DNA of 13,461 nucleotides from an uncultured Paraprevotella sp. (GTDB lineage Bacteria; Bacteroidota; Bacteroidia; Bacteroidales; Bacteroidaceae). The stretch's first letter is position 1, and every line of letters starts with the position of its first letter. The notes under the pieces were generated by a model, which was not told where the DNA came from, did not search any database, and was given only the letters and a program-made list of their open reading frames with translations. The DNA is taken from positions 1 to 13,461 of the forward strand of contig URKA01000044.1 of the NCBI GenBank assembly GCA_900548345.1, read 5' to 3'. Below are positions 1 to 8,121 of this stretch, one piece after another. The translations under genes and the position numbers were made by a program.

Positions 1-7
1 ATAGTGT

Positions 8-41
8 AATCCCGCAGGAAGAGTCTCTTCGCTGCGGGATT
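8..41 (+). terminator. Hairpin terminator of an upstream gene
   Basis: A 10-bp perfect stem (8-17 with 32-41, arm AATCCCGCAG) continues inward as a GAAGAG/CTCTTC helix with one bulged G at 31 and a very small loop. It is followed by a short T-rich stretch (44-49). The likely role is intrinsic termination of a plus-strand gene ending just left of the window; that gene is not visible. The T-tract is weak, so the termination strength is inferred. Confidence 0.6.
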
Positions 42-49
42 GCTGTTTT

Positions 50-242
50 GTCGGGCAGGAGGGAAGAAGGAGGAAACCTTATTTGCGTAGTCGCAGCGGA
101 ATGTTTATTTGTATGTGTACTGAAGGGTATGGCATATTTAAGTACTTGGGAATCAAATAGTCTGAACCCCTGAATGTTTTTTTCTGAAAACTCCCTGTTG
201 TATGCGCGCGAGGATTGTGCGGTGGGAATAGTTACAATGCAA
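50..242. other. Intergenic stretch with no recognisable gene
   Basis: Between the two hairpins I find no open frame with coding character, no tRNA-like fold and no convincing -33/-7 promoter on either strand. Confidence 0.5.
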
Positions 243-285
243 ATCAGGCTGTAATTACCCGATAAATCGGTAATTACAGCCTGAT
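243..285 (-). terminator. Long hairpin downstream of ppdK
   Basis: A perfect 17-bp inverted repeat (243-259 with 269-285; arm begins ATCAGGCTGTAATTACC) with a 9-base loop lies 21 bases past the ppdK stop codon. It is the expected place for the ppdK transcript terminator and would work on either strand. The run of U after the stem is poor in the ppdK direction, so it could equally act as a 3'-end stabilising hairpin. Confidence 0.65.
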
Positions 286-306
286 ATTAGTTTTATATCA
301 AATGGC

Positions 307-3027
307 TTATTCTTCTATTGCAGCCTGCGCCGCAGCCAAACGTGCGATAGGCACACGGAACGGAGAGCAGGATGCATAATCCATACCAACTCGTGCACAG
401 AACTTCACGGATGAAGGTTCACCACCATGTTCACCGCAGATACCGGTGCGCATGCCCGGACGAACGGCACGGCCCTTTTCTACTGCCATCTTGATGAGCT
501 GGCCTACACCGTTCTGGTCCAATACCTGGAACGGGTCAACTTTCAGAATCTTCTTGTCAAGGTATACCGGCAAGAAACTTGCAATGTCATCACGAGAATA
601 ACCGAAAGTCATCTGTGTTAAGTCGTTTGTTCCGAATGAGAAGTATTCCGCTTCGGAAGCGATACGGTCAGCGGTCAAGGCTGCACGAGGAATCTCAATC
701 ATCGTACCTACTTCAAATTCCACTTCGATGCCCTGTTCTGCAAATACTTCCTTGGCTGTCTTCATGATGATCTCCTTCTGCTGCTTGAATTCGTAGAGGA
801 TACCAATCAACGGAACCATGATTTCAGGTTTCGGGTCTTTGCCTTCCTTCTTCAACTCGCAAGCTGCTGTCAGGATAGCACGAGTCTGCATGGCTGTGAT
901 TTCAGGGAATGTGATACCCAAACGGCAACCACGGTGACCCAACATCGGGTTGTTTTCTGCCAAGCTGGCTACACGCTTCTGAATCTCTTCAACACTCACA
1001 CCCATCTCTTCTGCCATGGTCTGCTGGCCTTTTGTATCGTGAGGAACGAATTCGTGGAGAGGAGGATCGAGCAAGCGGATATTGACCGGACAACCGTCCA
1101 TAGCTTCCAAAATACCTTTGAAGTCAGCCTTCTGGTAAGGAAGCAACTTAGCCAAAGCCTTTTCGCGTCCTTCAACAGTTTCAGAAAGAATCATCTCACG
1201 CATGGCAACGATTTTCTGATCTTCAAAGAACATATGCTCCGTACGAGTCAGACCAATACCCTTGGCACCGAATGCACGTGCAACCTGTGCATCGTGAGGA
1301 GTATCCGCATTTGTACGAACCTGCAACTTGGTGTATTTGTCGCACAAGTCCATCAAGGCCTTGAAGTCACCTGAAAGTTCTGCAGCTTTGGTCGGAACTT
1401 CTCCGGCATATACCTGACCGGTAGAACCGTTAAGAGAGATGTAATCACCTTCTTTATATACAACGCCTTCAACCTCTACAGTCTTTGCCTTGTAGTTTAC
1501 ATTGATGGCACCAGCACCAGATACACAGCATTTACCCATACCACGAGCCACAACAGCTGCATGAGAAGTCATACCGCCACGGGCTGTCAGGATACCTTCT
1601 GCAGCAGACATACCGGCAAGGTCTTCGGGAGAAGTCTCGATACGTACCATGATTACACGGTGACCGTCTGCATGCCATTTTTGTGCGTCGTCTGCATGGA
1701 ATACAATCTGACCGCAAGCAGCACCCGGAGATGCGGGCAAACCTTGCGTAATGACTTTGGCTTTCTTCAAAGCGTCCTTGTCGAATACGGGGTGGAGCAA
1801 CTCATCAAGTTTCTGAGGCTCGCAACGCAACAACGCTGTTTTCTCGTCAATAAGACCTTCACGAACCAAATCCATTGCTATCTTCACCATGGCAGTACCG
1901 GTACGTTTTCCGTTACGTGTCTGCAAGAACCAAAGCTTGCCTTCCTGTACGGTAAATTCCATGTCCTGCATGTCGCGGTAATGATTCTCTAATTTTGCCT
2001 GAATTGCATCCAGTTCCTTATAGATTTCCGGCATGGCTTCTTCCATTGAAGGATATTTGCTGGCACGTTCTTCTTCCGAGATTCCGGCACGTTCGGCCCA
2101 TCTCTGTGAGCCTATCTTTGTAATCTGCTGCGGAGTACGGATACCGGCAACCACGTCTTCACCCTGAGCGTTCACCAGATATTCACCGTTGAACAGGTTT
2201 TCACCGTTTCCTGCATCGCGGCTGAAGCATACACCGGTAGCAGAAGTCTCGCCCATGTTACCGAATACCATTGCCATGACGGAAACTGCAGTACCCCATT
2301 CATCGGGTATTCCTTCCATCTTACGATAGAGGATAGCACGCTCGTTCATCCAGCTACGGAATACGGCGCAGATGGCCCCCCACAACTGTTCCATAGGATC
2401 GTTGGGAAAATCGCTTCCGGTCTGTTCTTTGATAGCTTTTTTGAAACGTGCCACCAAATCTTTCAGTTCCTCAACAGAAAGGTCTTTGTCCAGCTTGATA
2501 CCGCGGATGGCCTTAACTTCTTCGATAATGGCCTCGAACGGATCGATGTCTTCCTTATTGACGGGCTTCATGCCGAGCACCACATCACCGTACATCTGAA
2601 CGAAGCGACGATATGAATCGTATACGAAATGGGGATTGCCGGTTTTCTTAACCATGCCTTCTGCCACTTCGTCATTCAAACCCAGGTTAAGAATCGTATC
2701 CATCATACCCGGCATGGAAGCACGGGCTCCGGAACGAACAGAAACAAGCAAAGGATTCTCAGTGCTGCCAAATTTGCTGTTCATCAAATTCTCTACATGA
2801 GCCACAGCTGCATTCACTTCCCCTTGAAGAAGTTCCACGATTTTGTCCTGTCCTACTTCGTAATATTCATTGCAAACGTCTGTTGTGATGGTAAAACCCG
2901 GAGGCACGGGGACGCCGATAAGATTCATTTCTGCCAAATTGGCGCCTTTGCCGCCAAGTTGCTCTCTCATCTTTGCATTACCTTCAGCTTGTCCGTTTCC
3001 GAAGGTATAAACTCTTTTTTCACTCAT
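307..3027 (-). CDS. ppdK: Pyruvate, phosphate dikinase
   Basis: This cytosolic enzyme interconverts pyruvate + ATP + Pi and PEP + AMP + PPi through a phosphohistidine carried by a swivelling domain. The 906-residue length matches the bacterial family. The N-terminal ATP-grasp/nucleotide domain starts with GGKGANLAEM (25-34). The central phosphohistidine domain carries GGMTSHAAVVARG (484-496), with catalytic His489 and the neighbouring Thr487 that regulatory proteins modify in some relatives. The C-terminal PEP/pyruvate barrel has GLTRTEHMF (592-600, Arg595), RLLDPPLHEF (651-660), GTMIEIPRAAL (774-784, Glu778), FGTNDLTQ (798-805) and GICGEHGG (862-869, proton-transfer Cys864). No key residue is missing. 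In anaerobic Bacteroidales it probably serves PPi-linked PEP/pyruvate balance (inference). The ATG at 3027 gives the expected N-terminus. The gene stands alone, with its own promoter and a 3' hairpin, divergent from the methyltransferase gene. Confidence 0.97.
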   Translation of the reverse strand: MSEKRVYTFGNGQAEGNAKMREQLGGKGANLAEMNLIGVPVPPGFTITTDVCNEYYEVGQDKIVELLQGEVNAAVAHVENLMNSKFGSTENPLLVSVRSGARASMPGMMDTILNLGLNDEVAEGMVKKTGNPHFVYDSYRRFVQMYGDVVLGMKPVNKEDIDPFEAIIEEVKAIRGIKLDKDLSVEELKDLVARFKKAIKEQTGSDFPNDPMEQLWGAICAVFRSWMNERAILYRKMEGIPDEWGTAVSVMAMVFGNMGETSATGVCFSRDAGNGENLFNGEYLVNAQGEDVVAGIRTPQQITKIGSQRWAERAGISEEERASKYPSMEEAMPEIYKELDAIQAKLENHYRDMQDMEFTVQEGKLWFLQTRNGKRTGTAMVKIAMDLVREGLIDEKTALLRCEPQKLDELLHPVFDKDALKKAKVITQGLPASPGAACGQIVFHADDAQKWHADGHRVIMVRIETSPEDLAGMSAAEGILTARGGMTSHAAVVARGMGKCCVSGAGAINVNYKAKTVEVEGVVYKEGDYISLNGSTGQVYAGEVPTKAAELSGDFKALMDLCDKYTKLQVRTNADTPHDAQVARAFGAKGIGLTRTEHMFFEDQKIVAMREMILSETVEGREKALAKLLPYQKADFKGILEAMDGCPVNIRLLDPPLHEFVPHDTKGQQTMAEEMGVSVEEIQKRVASLAENNPMLGHRGCRLGITFPEITAMQTRAILTAACELKKEGKDPKPEIMVPLIGILYEFKQQKEIIMKTAKEVFAEQGIEVEFEVGTMIEIPRAALTADRIASEAEYFSFGTNDLTQMTFGYSRDDIASFLPVYLDKKILKVDPFQVLDQNGVGQLIKMAVEKGRAVRPGMRTGICGEHGGEPSSVKFCARVGMDYASCSPFRVPIARLAAAQAAIEE

Positions 3028-3069
3028 TTTTCAAGGTTTGTTTTATTAAGTTAACAAAATGTGTTTATG

Positions 3070-3099
3070 CAAACTTACTCAAAAAATATCGATTACAAA
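3070..3099 (-). promoter_or_regulatory. ppdK promoter (-33/-7)
   Basis: On the minus strand, TTTG (3099-3096) is followed after 18 bases by TAAGTTTG (3077-3070), an exact match to the Bacteroides -7 consensus TAnnTTTG. Transcription would start near 3063, leaving a leader of roughly 35 bases before the ppdK ATG at 3027. Spacing is one base shorter than the usual 19-21. Confidence 0.7.
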
Positions 3100-3131
3100 A
3101 GGAAAACAGATAAAAATGCAAAAAAAAGTAC

Positions 3132-3139
3132 TACTTTTG
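3132..3139 (+). promoter_or_regulatory. -7 promoter element of the methyltransferase gene
   Basis: TACTTTTG matches the Bacteroides -7 consensus TAnnTTTG and lies 41 bases before the ATG at 3181. No TTTG is seen at the expected -33 distance, so it is weaker than the other promoters in this window. It sits inside the frame that would be used by the GTG at 3061, which argues against that upstream start. Confidence 0.5.
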
Positions 3140-3180
3140 CACCGCCTATTTATAACGAAAATAAAACTGTATATTGCAAC

Positions 3181-4614
3181 ATGGCCCGCAAGAGAAAAGA
3201 ATTACCTATATTAGAGAGAATTACCATTACAGATGTAGCTGCCGAAGGAAAAGCCATCGCAAAAGTGGACGATATGGTCGTATTTGTGCCGTTTGTCGTA
3301 CCGGGAGATGTGGTGGACCTGCAGGTCAAGAAGAAGAAACATCACTATTGTGAAGCGGTAGCTGTCCGTTTTCATGAATATTCTCCAATGCGTACGCAAC
3401 CTTTCTGTCCGCATTTTGGCGTTTGTGGCGGATGTAAATGGCAGTGTCTTCCTTACGAAGAACAACTTAAGTATAAACAAAAGCAAGTGTTGGATAACCT
3501 TACCCGCATAGGAAAGGTGGAACTGAACAATGTGCAACCGATATTAGGCTCGCACCTCACACAGGAATACCGCAACAAGTTGGAGTTCGGATTCTCGAAC
3601 AAACGTTGGCTGACAGCGGAAGAGATTGCTTCGGGAGAAGTCTGTACACAGACCAATGCCGTGGGATTCCATACAACGGGGTCTTTCGACAAAATACTTC
3701 CCATTGAGACTTGCCGGCTGATGGATGACATAAACAACCGTCTGCGTAATGCCGTACGCGACTACGGTTATGAACACGGACTTACGTTTTATGACTTGTA
3801 CGAGCATACGGGGTTGTTGCGGAACATGATGGTTCGTAACTCCAATACCGGCGAACTGATGTTGCTGATGCAGTTTTGCATTTCTACTTCTGAAGAACAG
3901 AGGCAAGCGGAGGGACTTATGTCTTTCCTTTCGGAGAACTTTCCCGAAATCACTTCCTTATTATATGTGAACAATCAGAAGTTTAATGATACCATCGGAG
4001 ATTTGGATGTGGTGACATTCAAAGGCAATGACCATATTTACCTCCAGATGGAAAACCTACGATTCAAGGTTGGTCCGAAAAGTTTTTATCAGACCAATAC
4101 GGAACAGGCATACGAGCTATATAAGGTGGCACGCAGATTCGCCGGTCTTACTGGTGACGAACTGGTGTATGACTTGTATACAGGGACAGGAACCATAGCC
4201 AACTTCGTGGCTGGAAGTGCCCGAAAGGTCATCGGTATCGAATACGTGCCGGAAGCGATAGAGGACGCCAGGGTCAACTCCCAAATCAACGGAATCGACA
4301 ATACCGTGTTTTTTGCCGGCGACATGAAGAATATCCTGAACAAGGATTTCATTGCCTCTTATGGCAGGCCGGATGTCATTATTACCGACCCTCCGAGAGC
4401 TGGTATGCATCAGGATGTCATTGATACCATCCTGTTTGCCGAACCGCAGCGCATTGTATACGTGAGTTGCAATCCGGCCACGCAGGCACGCGACCTCAGT
4501 CTGCTCGATGCTCGGTATAAAGTGACCGGGGTGCAGCCGGTGGATATGTTTCCACACACACAACATGTGGAGAATGTCGTGTTGTTGGAAAAACGTGATG
4601 TAGTTGTGCCTTAG
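3181..4614 (+). CDS. rlmD: 23S rRNA (uracil-5-)-methyltransferase, RlmD/RumA type
   Basis: This is a SAM-dependent, iron-sulfur class I methyltransferase that makes 5-methyluridine in RNA. From the ATG at 3181 it has 477 residues. It has an N-terminal TRAM RNA-binding domain (about 8-65), then a 4Fe-4S motif with Cys76, Cys82 and Cys85 (CPHFGVCGGC) and probably Cys178. The SAM-binding loop is DLYTGTGTIANF (331-342), followed by DPPRAG (403-408). The catalytic nucleophile is Cys430 in SCNPAT, with the general-base Glu464 in HVENVVLLE. The frame is open back to a GTG at 3061, but those 40 extra residues are low in family character and cover the likely promoter, so 3181 is preferred. The family (RlmD, RlmC, TrmA-like) is secure; the exact target uridine is not, since Bacteroidetes members of this group can differ in specificity. 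Its stop lies 11 bases from the convergent HAD gene's stop, with no terminator hairpin visible between them. Confidence 0.92.
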   Translation: MARKRKELPILERITITDVAAEGKAIAKVDDMVVFVPFVVPGDVVDLQVKKKKHHYCEAVAVRFHEYSPMRTQPFCPHFGVCGGCKWQCLPYEEQLKYKQKQVLDNLTRIGKVELNNVQPILGSHLTQEYRNKLEFGFSNKRWLTAEEIASGEVCTQTNAVGFHTTGSFDKILPIETCRLMDDINNRLRNAVRDYGYEHGLTFYDLYEHTGLLRNMMVRNSNTGELMLLMQFCISTSEEQRQAEGLMSFLSENFPEITSLLYVNNQKFNDTIGDLDVVTFKGNDHIYLQMENLRFKVGPKSFYQTNTEQAYELYKVARRFAGLTGDELVYDLYTGTGTIANFVAGSARKVIGIEYVPEAIEDARVNSQINGIDNTVFFAGDMKNILNKDFIASYGRPDVIITDPPRAGMHQDVIDTILFAEPQRIVYVSCNPATQARDLSLLDARYKVTGVQPVDMFPHTQHVENVVLLEKRDVVVP

Positions 4615-4625
4615 GGGAATACGGT

Positions 4626-5438
4626 TTATCGGTTAAAGAAAAACTTATCCACGACCGCCGCCACACCATCTTCTTCGTTGGAAAGGGTAATGTAGTCTGC
4701 CTCTTGCCTGACAACTTCCTGGGCATTGGACATGGCTACTCCCAATCCGGCGAACTTTATCATCGAAAGGTCATTGAAGCCGTCACCAACGGCAATCATC
4801 TCTTCCGGTTTCATTTTCAGTTCCTCCAATAGTACAGCCAGGCTGCGTGCCTTGTCAATGCCGTTTGGGACAAGTTCCAGGAAGAACGGTTCGGAACGGA
4901 ACACATTCAACTTTCCTTCCAGTTCGACCTTCATCTCCTGTTCCAATACCGCCAATGGCTCCGGATTGCCGACAATAAGGCATTTGGCCACAGGAAAGTC
5001 TATCACGTCAAGAAAGCAGGGCACCGTGATGCTGCTCATCCGGTTGAGAAATGCTTCGTGCTGTACGTATGGATTGCCTGCATCTTCCGAAACAATATAC
5101 TCGTCCTTATAGCTTAGTATTGTGAAACCATTCTTGCGGGCGCATTCATATAAATAAGGATAAATCTGAGGATTCAAGACATTCTCGTACATCATTTCCT
5201 TTGTCTTCCAATCGATGATTTGCCCGCCGTTGTAGGAAAGGATATACCCCTCATAATCTCCCAGACACAATTCATCCGCTAACGGTACGATGCCATAAGT
5301 GGGCCTACCTGATGCCAATACGATTTTCAAGCCTTGTTCCTGCGCCTTTATCAGTGTATCGCGGGTATGTGGCGTGATTTCCTTCTTCGCGTTCGTTAAG
5401 GTCCCGTCAAGGTCCAATACCAGTATTTTGTATTTCAT
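4626..5438 (-). CDS. Cof-type HAD-superfamily (class IIB) phosphatase
   Basis: This is a cytosolic Mg-dependent phosphatase of the Cof/YidA group, which usually acts on sugar phosphates or related small phosphorylated metabolites. At 270 residues it has the normal family length. Motif I is LVLDLDGTLT (6-15) with nucleophile Asp9 and general acid Asp11. Motif II is LASGRP (41-46, Ser43). Motif III is Lys196, and motif IV is VGDGFNDLSMI (217-227, Asp219/Asp223). The class IIB cap lies between about 80 and 190. The substrate cannot be read from the sequence. The ATG at 5438 lies 6 bases after the tex stop, with a purine-rich AAAGAA in the gap, so it is very probably the last gene of the tex operon and may be translationally coupled to tex. 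It converges on the rRNA methyltransferase gene. Confidence 0.93.
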   Translation of the reverse strand: MKYKILVLDLDGTLTNAKKEITPHTRDTLIKAQEQGLKIVLASGRPTYGIVPLADELCLGDYEGYILSYNGGQIIDWKTKEMMYENVLNPQIYPYLYECARKNGFTILSYKDEYIVSEDAGNPYVQHEAFLNRMSSITVPCFLDVIDFPVAKCLIVGNPEPLAVLEQEMKVELEGKLNVFRSEPFFLELVPNGIDKARSLAVLLEELKMKPEEMIAVGDGFNDLSMIKFAGLGVAMSNAQEVVRQEADYITLSNEEDGVAAVVDKFFFNR

Positions 5439-5444
5439 ATTCTT

Positions 5445-7568
5445 TCAGATTTTCAAAGTCAGTGCTATCCGGTTACGCTCTTTGTCGATTTGCAGCACAC
5501 GCACTTCCACCTGCTGGTGAAGGGATACCACTTCATTAGGGTCGCTTATGTAGCGGTCGGCCATCTGCGAGATGTGTACCAATCCTTTTTCGTGCAGACC
5601 TATGTCTACGAAGCAGCCGAAGTTCGTGATATTAGATATGATTCCCGGCAGCACCATGCCTTCGGTCAAATCATCTATGGTACGTACGTTCGGGTCGAAT
5701 GCAAATACTTTTATCTTACTGCGTGGGTCGCGTCCGGGTTTGTCCAGTTCCACCATAATATCGTTCAATGTAGGCAGTCCGCAATCGTCTGTCACATATT
5801 TCTCCAAGGAGATGCTTTCCCTCAAGGCCTTGTTTCTTATCAGTTCTTCAACTGTAGCCCCTGCATCTTTGGCCATACGTTCGACCAATACATAACGTTC
5901 CGGATGTACGGACGTATTATCCAATGGGTTATTGCCGCCGCGAATGCGCAGGAATCCTGCACATTGTTCAAAAGCCTTCGCACCCATCCGCTGCACTTCT
6001 AACAATTCTTTTCGTGTGGAGAAAGCACCGTGCTCAGTTCTATAATCTACGATATTCTGTGCCAGCTGTGGTCCCAGTCCCGATACATACGTCAGCAGTT
6101 GACGGCTGGCGGTGTTCAAATCCACCCCCACGGAATTGACACAGGATTCCACCGTGCGGTTCAATGTATCTTTCAGTTTTGCCTGGTCGACATCATGTTG
6201 ATATTGTCCTACGCCGATAGATTTCGGGTCAATCTTGACCAATTCCGCCAAGGGGTCCATCAGACGCCGGCCGATGGAGACGGCTCCGCGCACCGTCACA
6301 TCGTAATCCGGGAATTCCTCTCTGGCAATAGCAGAGGCGGAATATACCGATGCGCCGTCTTCGCTCACCGAATAGGCATCTACATGGCGGTCAAAGCGTA
6401 TGGACTGCACGAGGTTTTCTGTTTCGCGGCCTGCCGTTCCGTTGCCTATGGCTATAGCCTGTATGTCATATTGCTCCACCAGTTTCTGTAGTTTTCGCTG
6501 TGCTTGTGCGAACTCATTTCGGGGTGGGTGAGGGAAGATTGCTTCGTTGTGCAACAGATTGCCTTGTGCATCCAGACATACCACCTTACATCCTGTACGG
6601 AAACCTGGGTCAATGCCCATCACGCGCTTCTGTCCGAGCGGGGGTGCCAGCAACAACTGATGCAGATTTTGTGCAAATACCCGGATGGCCTCTTCATCGG
6701 CTTTCTGTTTGGACAGGGCGGCGAATTCATTTTCGATAGAAGGTTTAAGTAAGCGCTTATAACCGTCTGCTATCGAATGTTTTATTATATCCGCACATTC
6801 CCCATTAGAGCGAATGAGGATACGTTCCATCGCGTCGGTACAATCGTTGTCCACTGGAGTAATGGATACTCTCAATACCCCTTCGGCCTCTCCTCGTCTC
6901 AGGGCAAGAAGACGATGGGAGGAACAACGTTTAAGCGGTTCGCTAAAGTCGAAATAGTCTCTGTACTTCGTTCCCTCTTCTTCCTTGCCTTTGATGACTT
7001 TTGAAGTGATGACTGCTTGTCGGCGGAATTGTTGCCGTACGACGTTGCGGCAACGTTCGTTCTCGTTGAATTGTTCGGCAAGGATATCGCTGGCGCCGGC
7101 AATGGCTTCGTCCACTGTGCCGACCTGTTCGTTCAGGAACTGTTCCGCTTTCTTGTGGATTCTTGTCTCGCGCTGTCCGGCGATTAACAGTGCCAAAGGT
7201 TCCAGTCCCTTTTGCCTTGCCATTTCGGCACGCGTTCTTCTTTTAGGTTTGAAGGGCAGGTAAACATCCTCAAGTTCGGTTGCATCCCAACAGTTTCCGA
7301 TTCGCTGTTCGAGTTCGGCGGTAAGTTTACCTTGTGCATCTATTGAGGCCAGTATGGTCTCTTTTCTTTTCCATAAGTCTGTCAGCTTGTCATAGACCTG
7401 CTTGATGGCCGCAATCTGTACTTCGTCCAGTCCGCCCGTAGCTTCCTTGCGGTAGCGGCTGACAAAAGGAATTGTGGCTCCGTTACATAAAAGTTCTAAG
7501 GTGCGAGCCACTTGTCTTTCATGAAGCGAAAGGGCAGAGGCTGTCATCTTGCTCAAATCCGGTTGCAT
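5445..7568 (-). CDS. tex: Tex-family RNA-binding transcription accessory protein
   Basis: Tex is a conserved multidomain nucleic-acid-binding protein related to eukaryotic Spt6, linked to transcription and RNA metabolism. The 707 residues follow the standard order. The helical N-terminus has IPFVSRYRKEATGGLDE (33-49) and LEDVYLPFKPKRRTRAEMA (99-117). The YqgF/RNase H-like domain starts at GIDPGFRTGCKVV (318-330) and includes AIAIGNGTAGRETE (371-384). A conserved linker contains YQHDVDQ (456-462). The helix-hairpin-helix region is VDLNTASRQLLTYVSGLG (482-499) and GAFSTRKELLEVQRMG (514-529). The C-terminal S1 RNA-binding domain spans about 636-705. The family is usually 700-780 residues, so this is a complete, slightly short member. 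It lies 15 bases after the FHA gene and 6 bases before the HAD gene, in a likely four-gene operon. Confidence 0.95.
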   Translation of the reverse strand: MQPDLSKMTASALSLHERQVARTLELLCNGATIPFVSRYRKEATGGLDEVQIAAIKQVYDKLTDLWKRKETILASIDAQGKLTAELEQRIGNCWDATELEDVYLPFKPKRRTRAEMARQKGLEPLALLIAGQRETRIHKKAEQFLNEQVGTVDEAIAGASDILAEQFNENERCRNVVRQQFRRQAVITSKVIKGKEEEGTKYRDYFDFSEPLKRCSSHRLLALRRGEAEGVLRVSITPVDNDCTDAMERILIRSNGECADIIKHSIADGYKRLLKPSIENEFAALSKQKADEEAIRVFAQNLHQLLLAPPLGQKRVMGIDPGFRTGCKVVCLDAQGNLLHNEAIFPHPPRNEFAQAQRKLQKLVEQYDIQAIAIGNGTAGRETENLVQSIRFDRHVDAYSVSEDGASVYSASAIAREEFPDYDVTVRGAVSIGRRLMDPLAELVKIDPKSIGVGQYQHDVDQAKLKDTLNRTVESCVNSVGVDLNTASRQLLTYVSGLGPQLAQNIVDYRTEHGAFSTRKELLEVQRMGAKAFEQCAGFLRIRGGNNPLDNTSVHPERYVLVERMAKDAGATVEELIRNKALRESISLEKYVTDDCGLPTLNDIMVELDKPGRDPRSKIKVFAFDPNVRTIDDLTEGMVLPGIISNITNFGCFVDIGLHEKGLVHISQMADRYISDPNEVVSLHQQVEVRVLQIDKERNRIALTLKI

Positions 7569-7583
7569 AAAAAAAGATTGTGT

Positions 7584-8111
7584 TTATTGTCCGTCTGCCG
7601 CACGCAGAATCAACGTGGTAGCCCCAATGGTGACTATCGCCCCGTCTTCAAGGCGCACACGGTCGTAATCAGTCAGTATGTCGTTCATATAGAATGTGCC
7701 GGTATTGCTGGGCGCATCGCGTAACGTATAAATCAGTTTGCCCTGCTTGTTCCGTTTCACATTGATGATGCAATGTTTGGTATCAATACTGGGGTCATTG
7801 GTTTCGATGGGAGTGGATATCGATGTGCCTCTTACATAACGTCCAATGACATTATCGCCCGGTTTGAGGGGAATCACCTGTTTGTAATGGAACACATTCT
7901 CCACCACCACGATACTTCCGTAAGCGTCTGCGTGTTCGTTCTCGTCCGTCACTTCTTCCTTGCGCGTCGCTTTCAATCTGGACTTACCGATGCGTATGGC
8001 GAATTGTTTGTGACACAATTCACATTCAAAAACGAGCGACTGTCCGTCCTCGTAGCGGCTTTCATCAAAGGTGATGTAATTGTCACATTTGGGGCAACGT
8101 ACTCTTTTCAT
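7584..8111 (-). CDS. Zinc-ribbon and FHA-domain protein
   Basis: A 175-residue soluble protein with two visible modules. The N-terminus has two Cys pairs, CPKC (6-9) and CELC (30-33), forming a short zinc ribbon like the MJ0042 type often found at the start of bacterial signalling or membrane proteins. Residues about 66-172 form a forkhead-associated fold: GR (90-91) in the first loop, DPSIDTKHC (106-114) in place of the usual S-x-x-H, and NTGTFYMND (136-144) for the N-G-T region. FHA domains bind phosphothreonine peptides, but the partner kinase and target are not in this window. The ATG at 8111 lies 10 bases after the upstream gene's stop, and its stop is 15 bases before tex. No enzyme activity is suggested; it is probably an adaptor (inference). 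Confidence 0.88.
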   Translation of the reverse strand: MKRVRCPKCDNYITFDESRYEDGQSLVFECELCHKQFAIRIGKSRLKATRKEEVTDENEHADAYGSIVVVENVFHYKQVIPLKPGDNVIGRYVRGTSISTPIETNDPSIDTKHCIINVKRNKQGKLIYTLRDAPSNTGTFYMNDILTDYDRVRLEDGAIVTIGATTLILRAADGQ

Positions 8112-8121
8112 GGCATGAAAT

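Noticed and set aside
50..242. A small RNA or short peptide gene in the left intergenic stretch
   Set aside because: Hairpins flank it, but I found no promoter of the Bacteroides type and no coding frame with support.
484..900. Possible regulatory partner (PDRP) or fusion for ppdK
   Set aside because: The 906-residue protein has only the standard dikinase domains, and no neighbouring gene resembles a PPDK regulatory kinase.
427..2599. Several plus-strand open frames of 60-146 codons opposite ppdK
   Set aside because: They lie wholly antisense to a strongly conserved enzyme gene, lack family motifs and promoters, and are explained by codon bias of the real strand.
5490..7263. Plus-strand frames of up to 170 codons opposite tex
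   Set aside because: Antisense to a complete, motif-rich Tex protein; no independent coding evidence.
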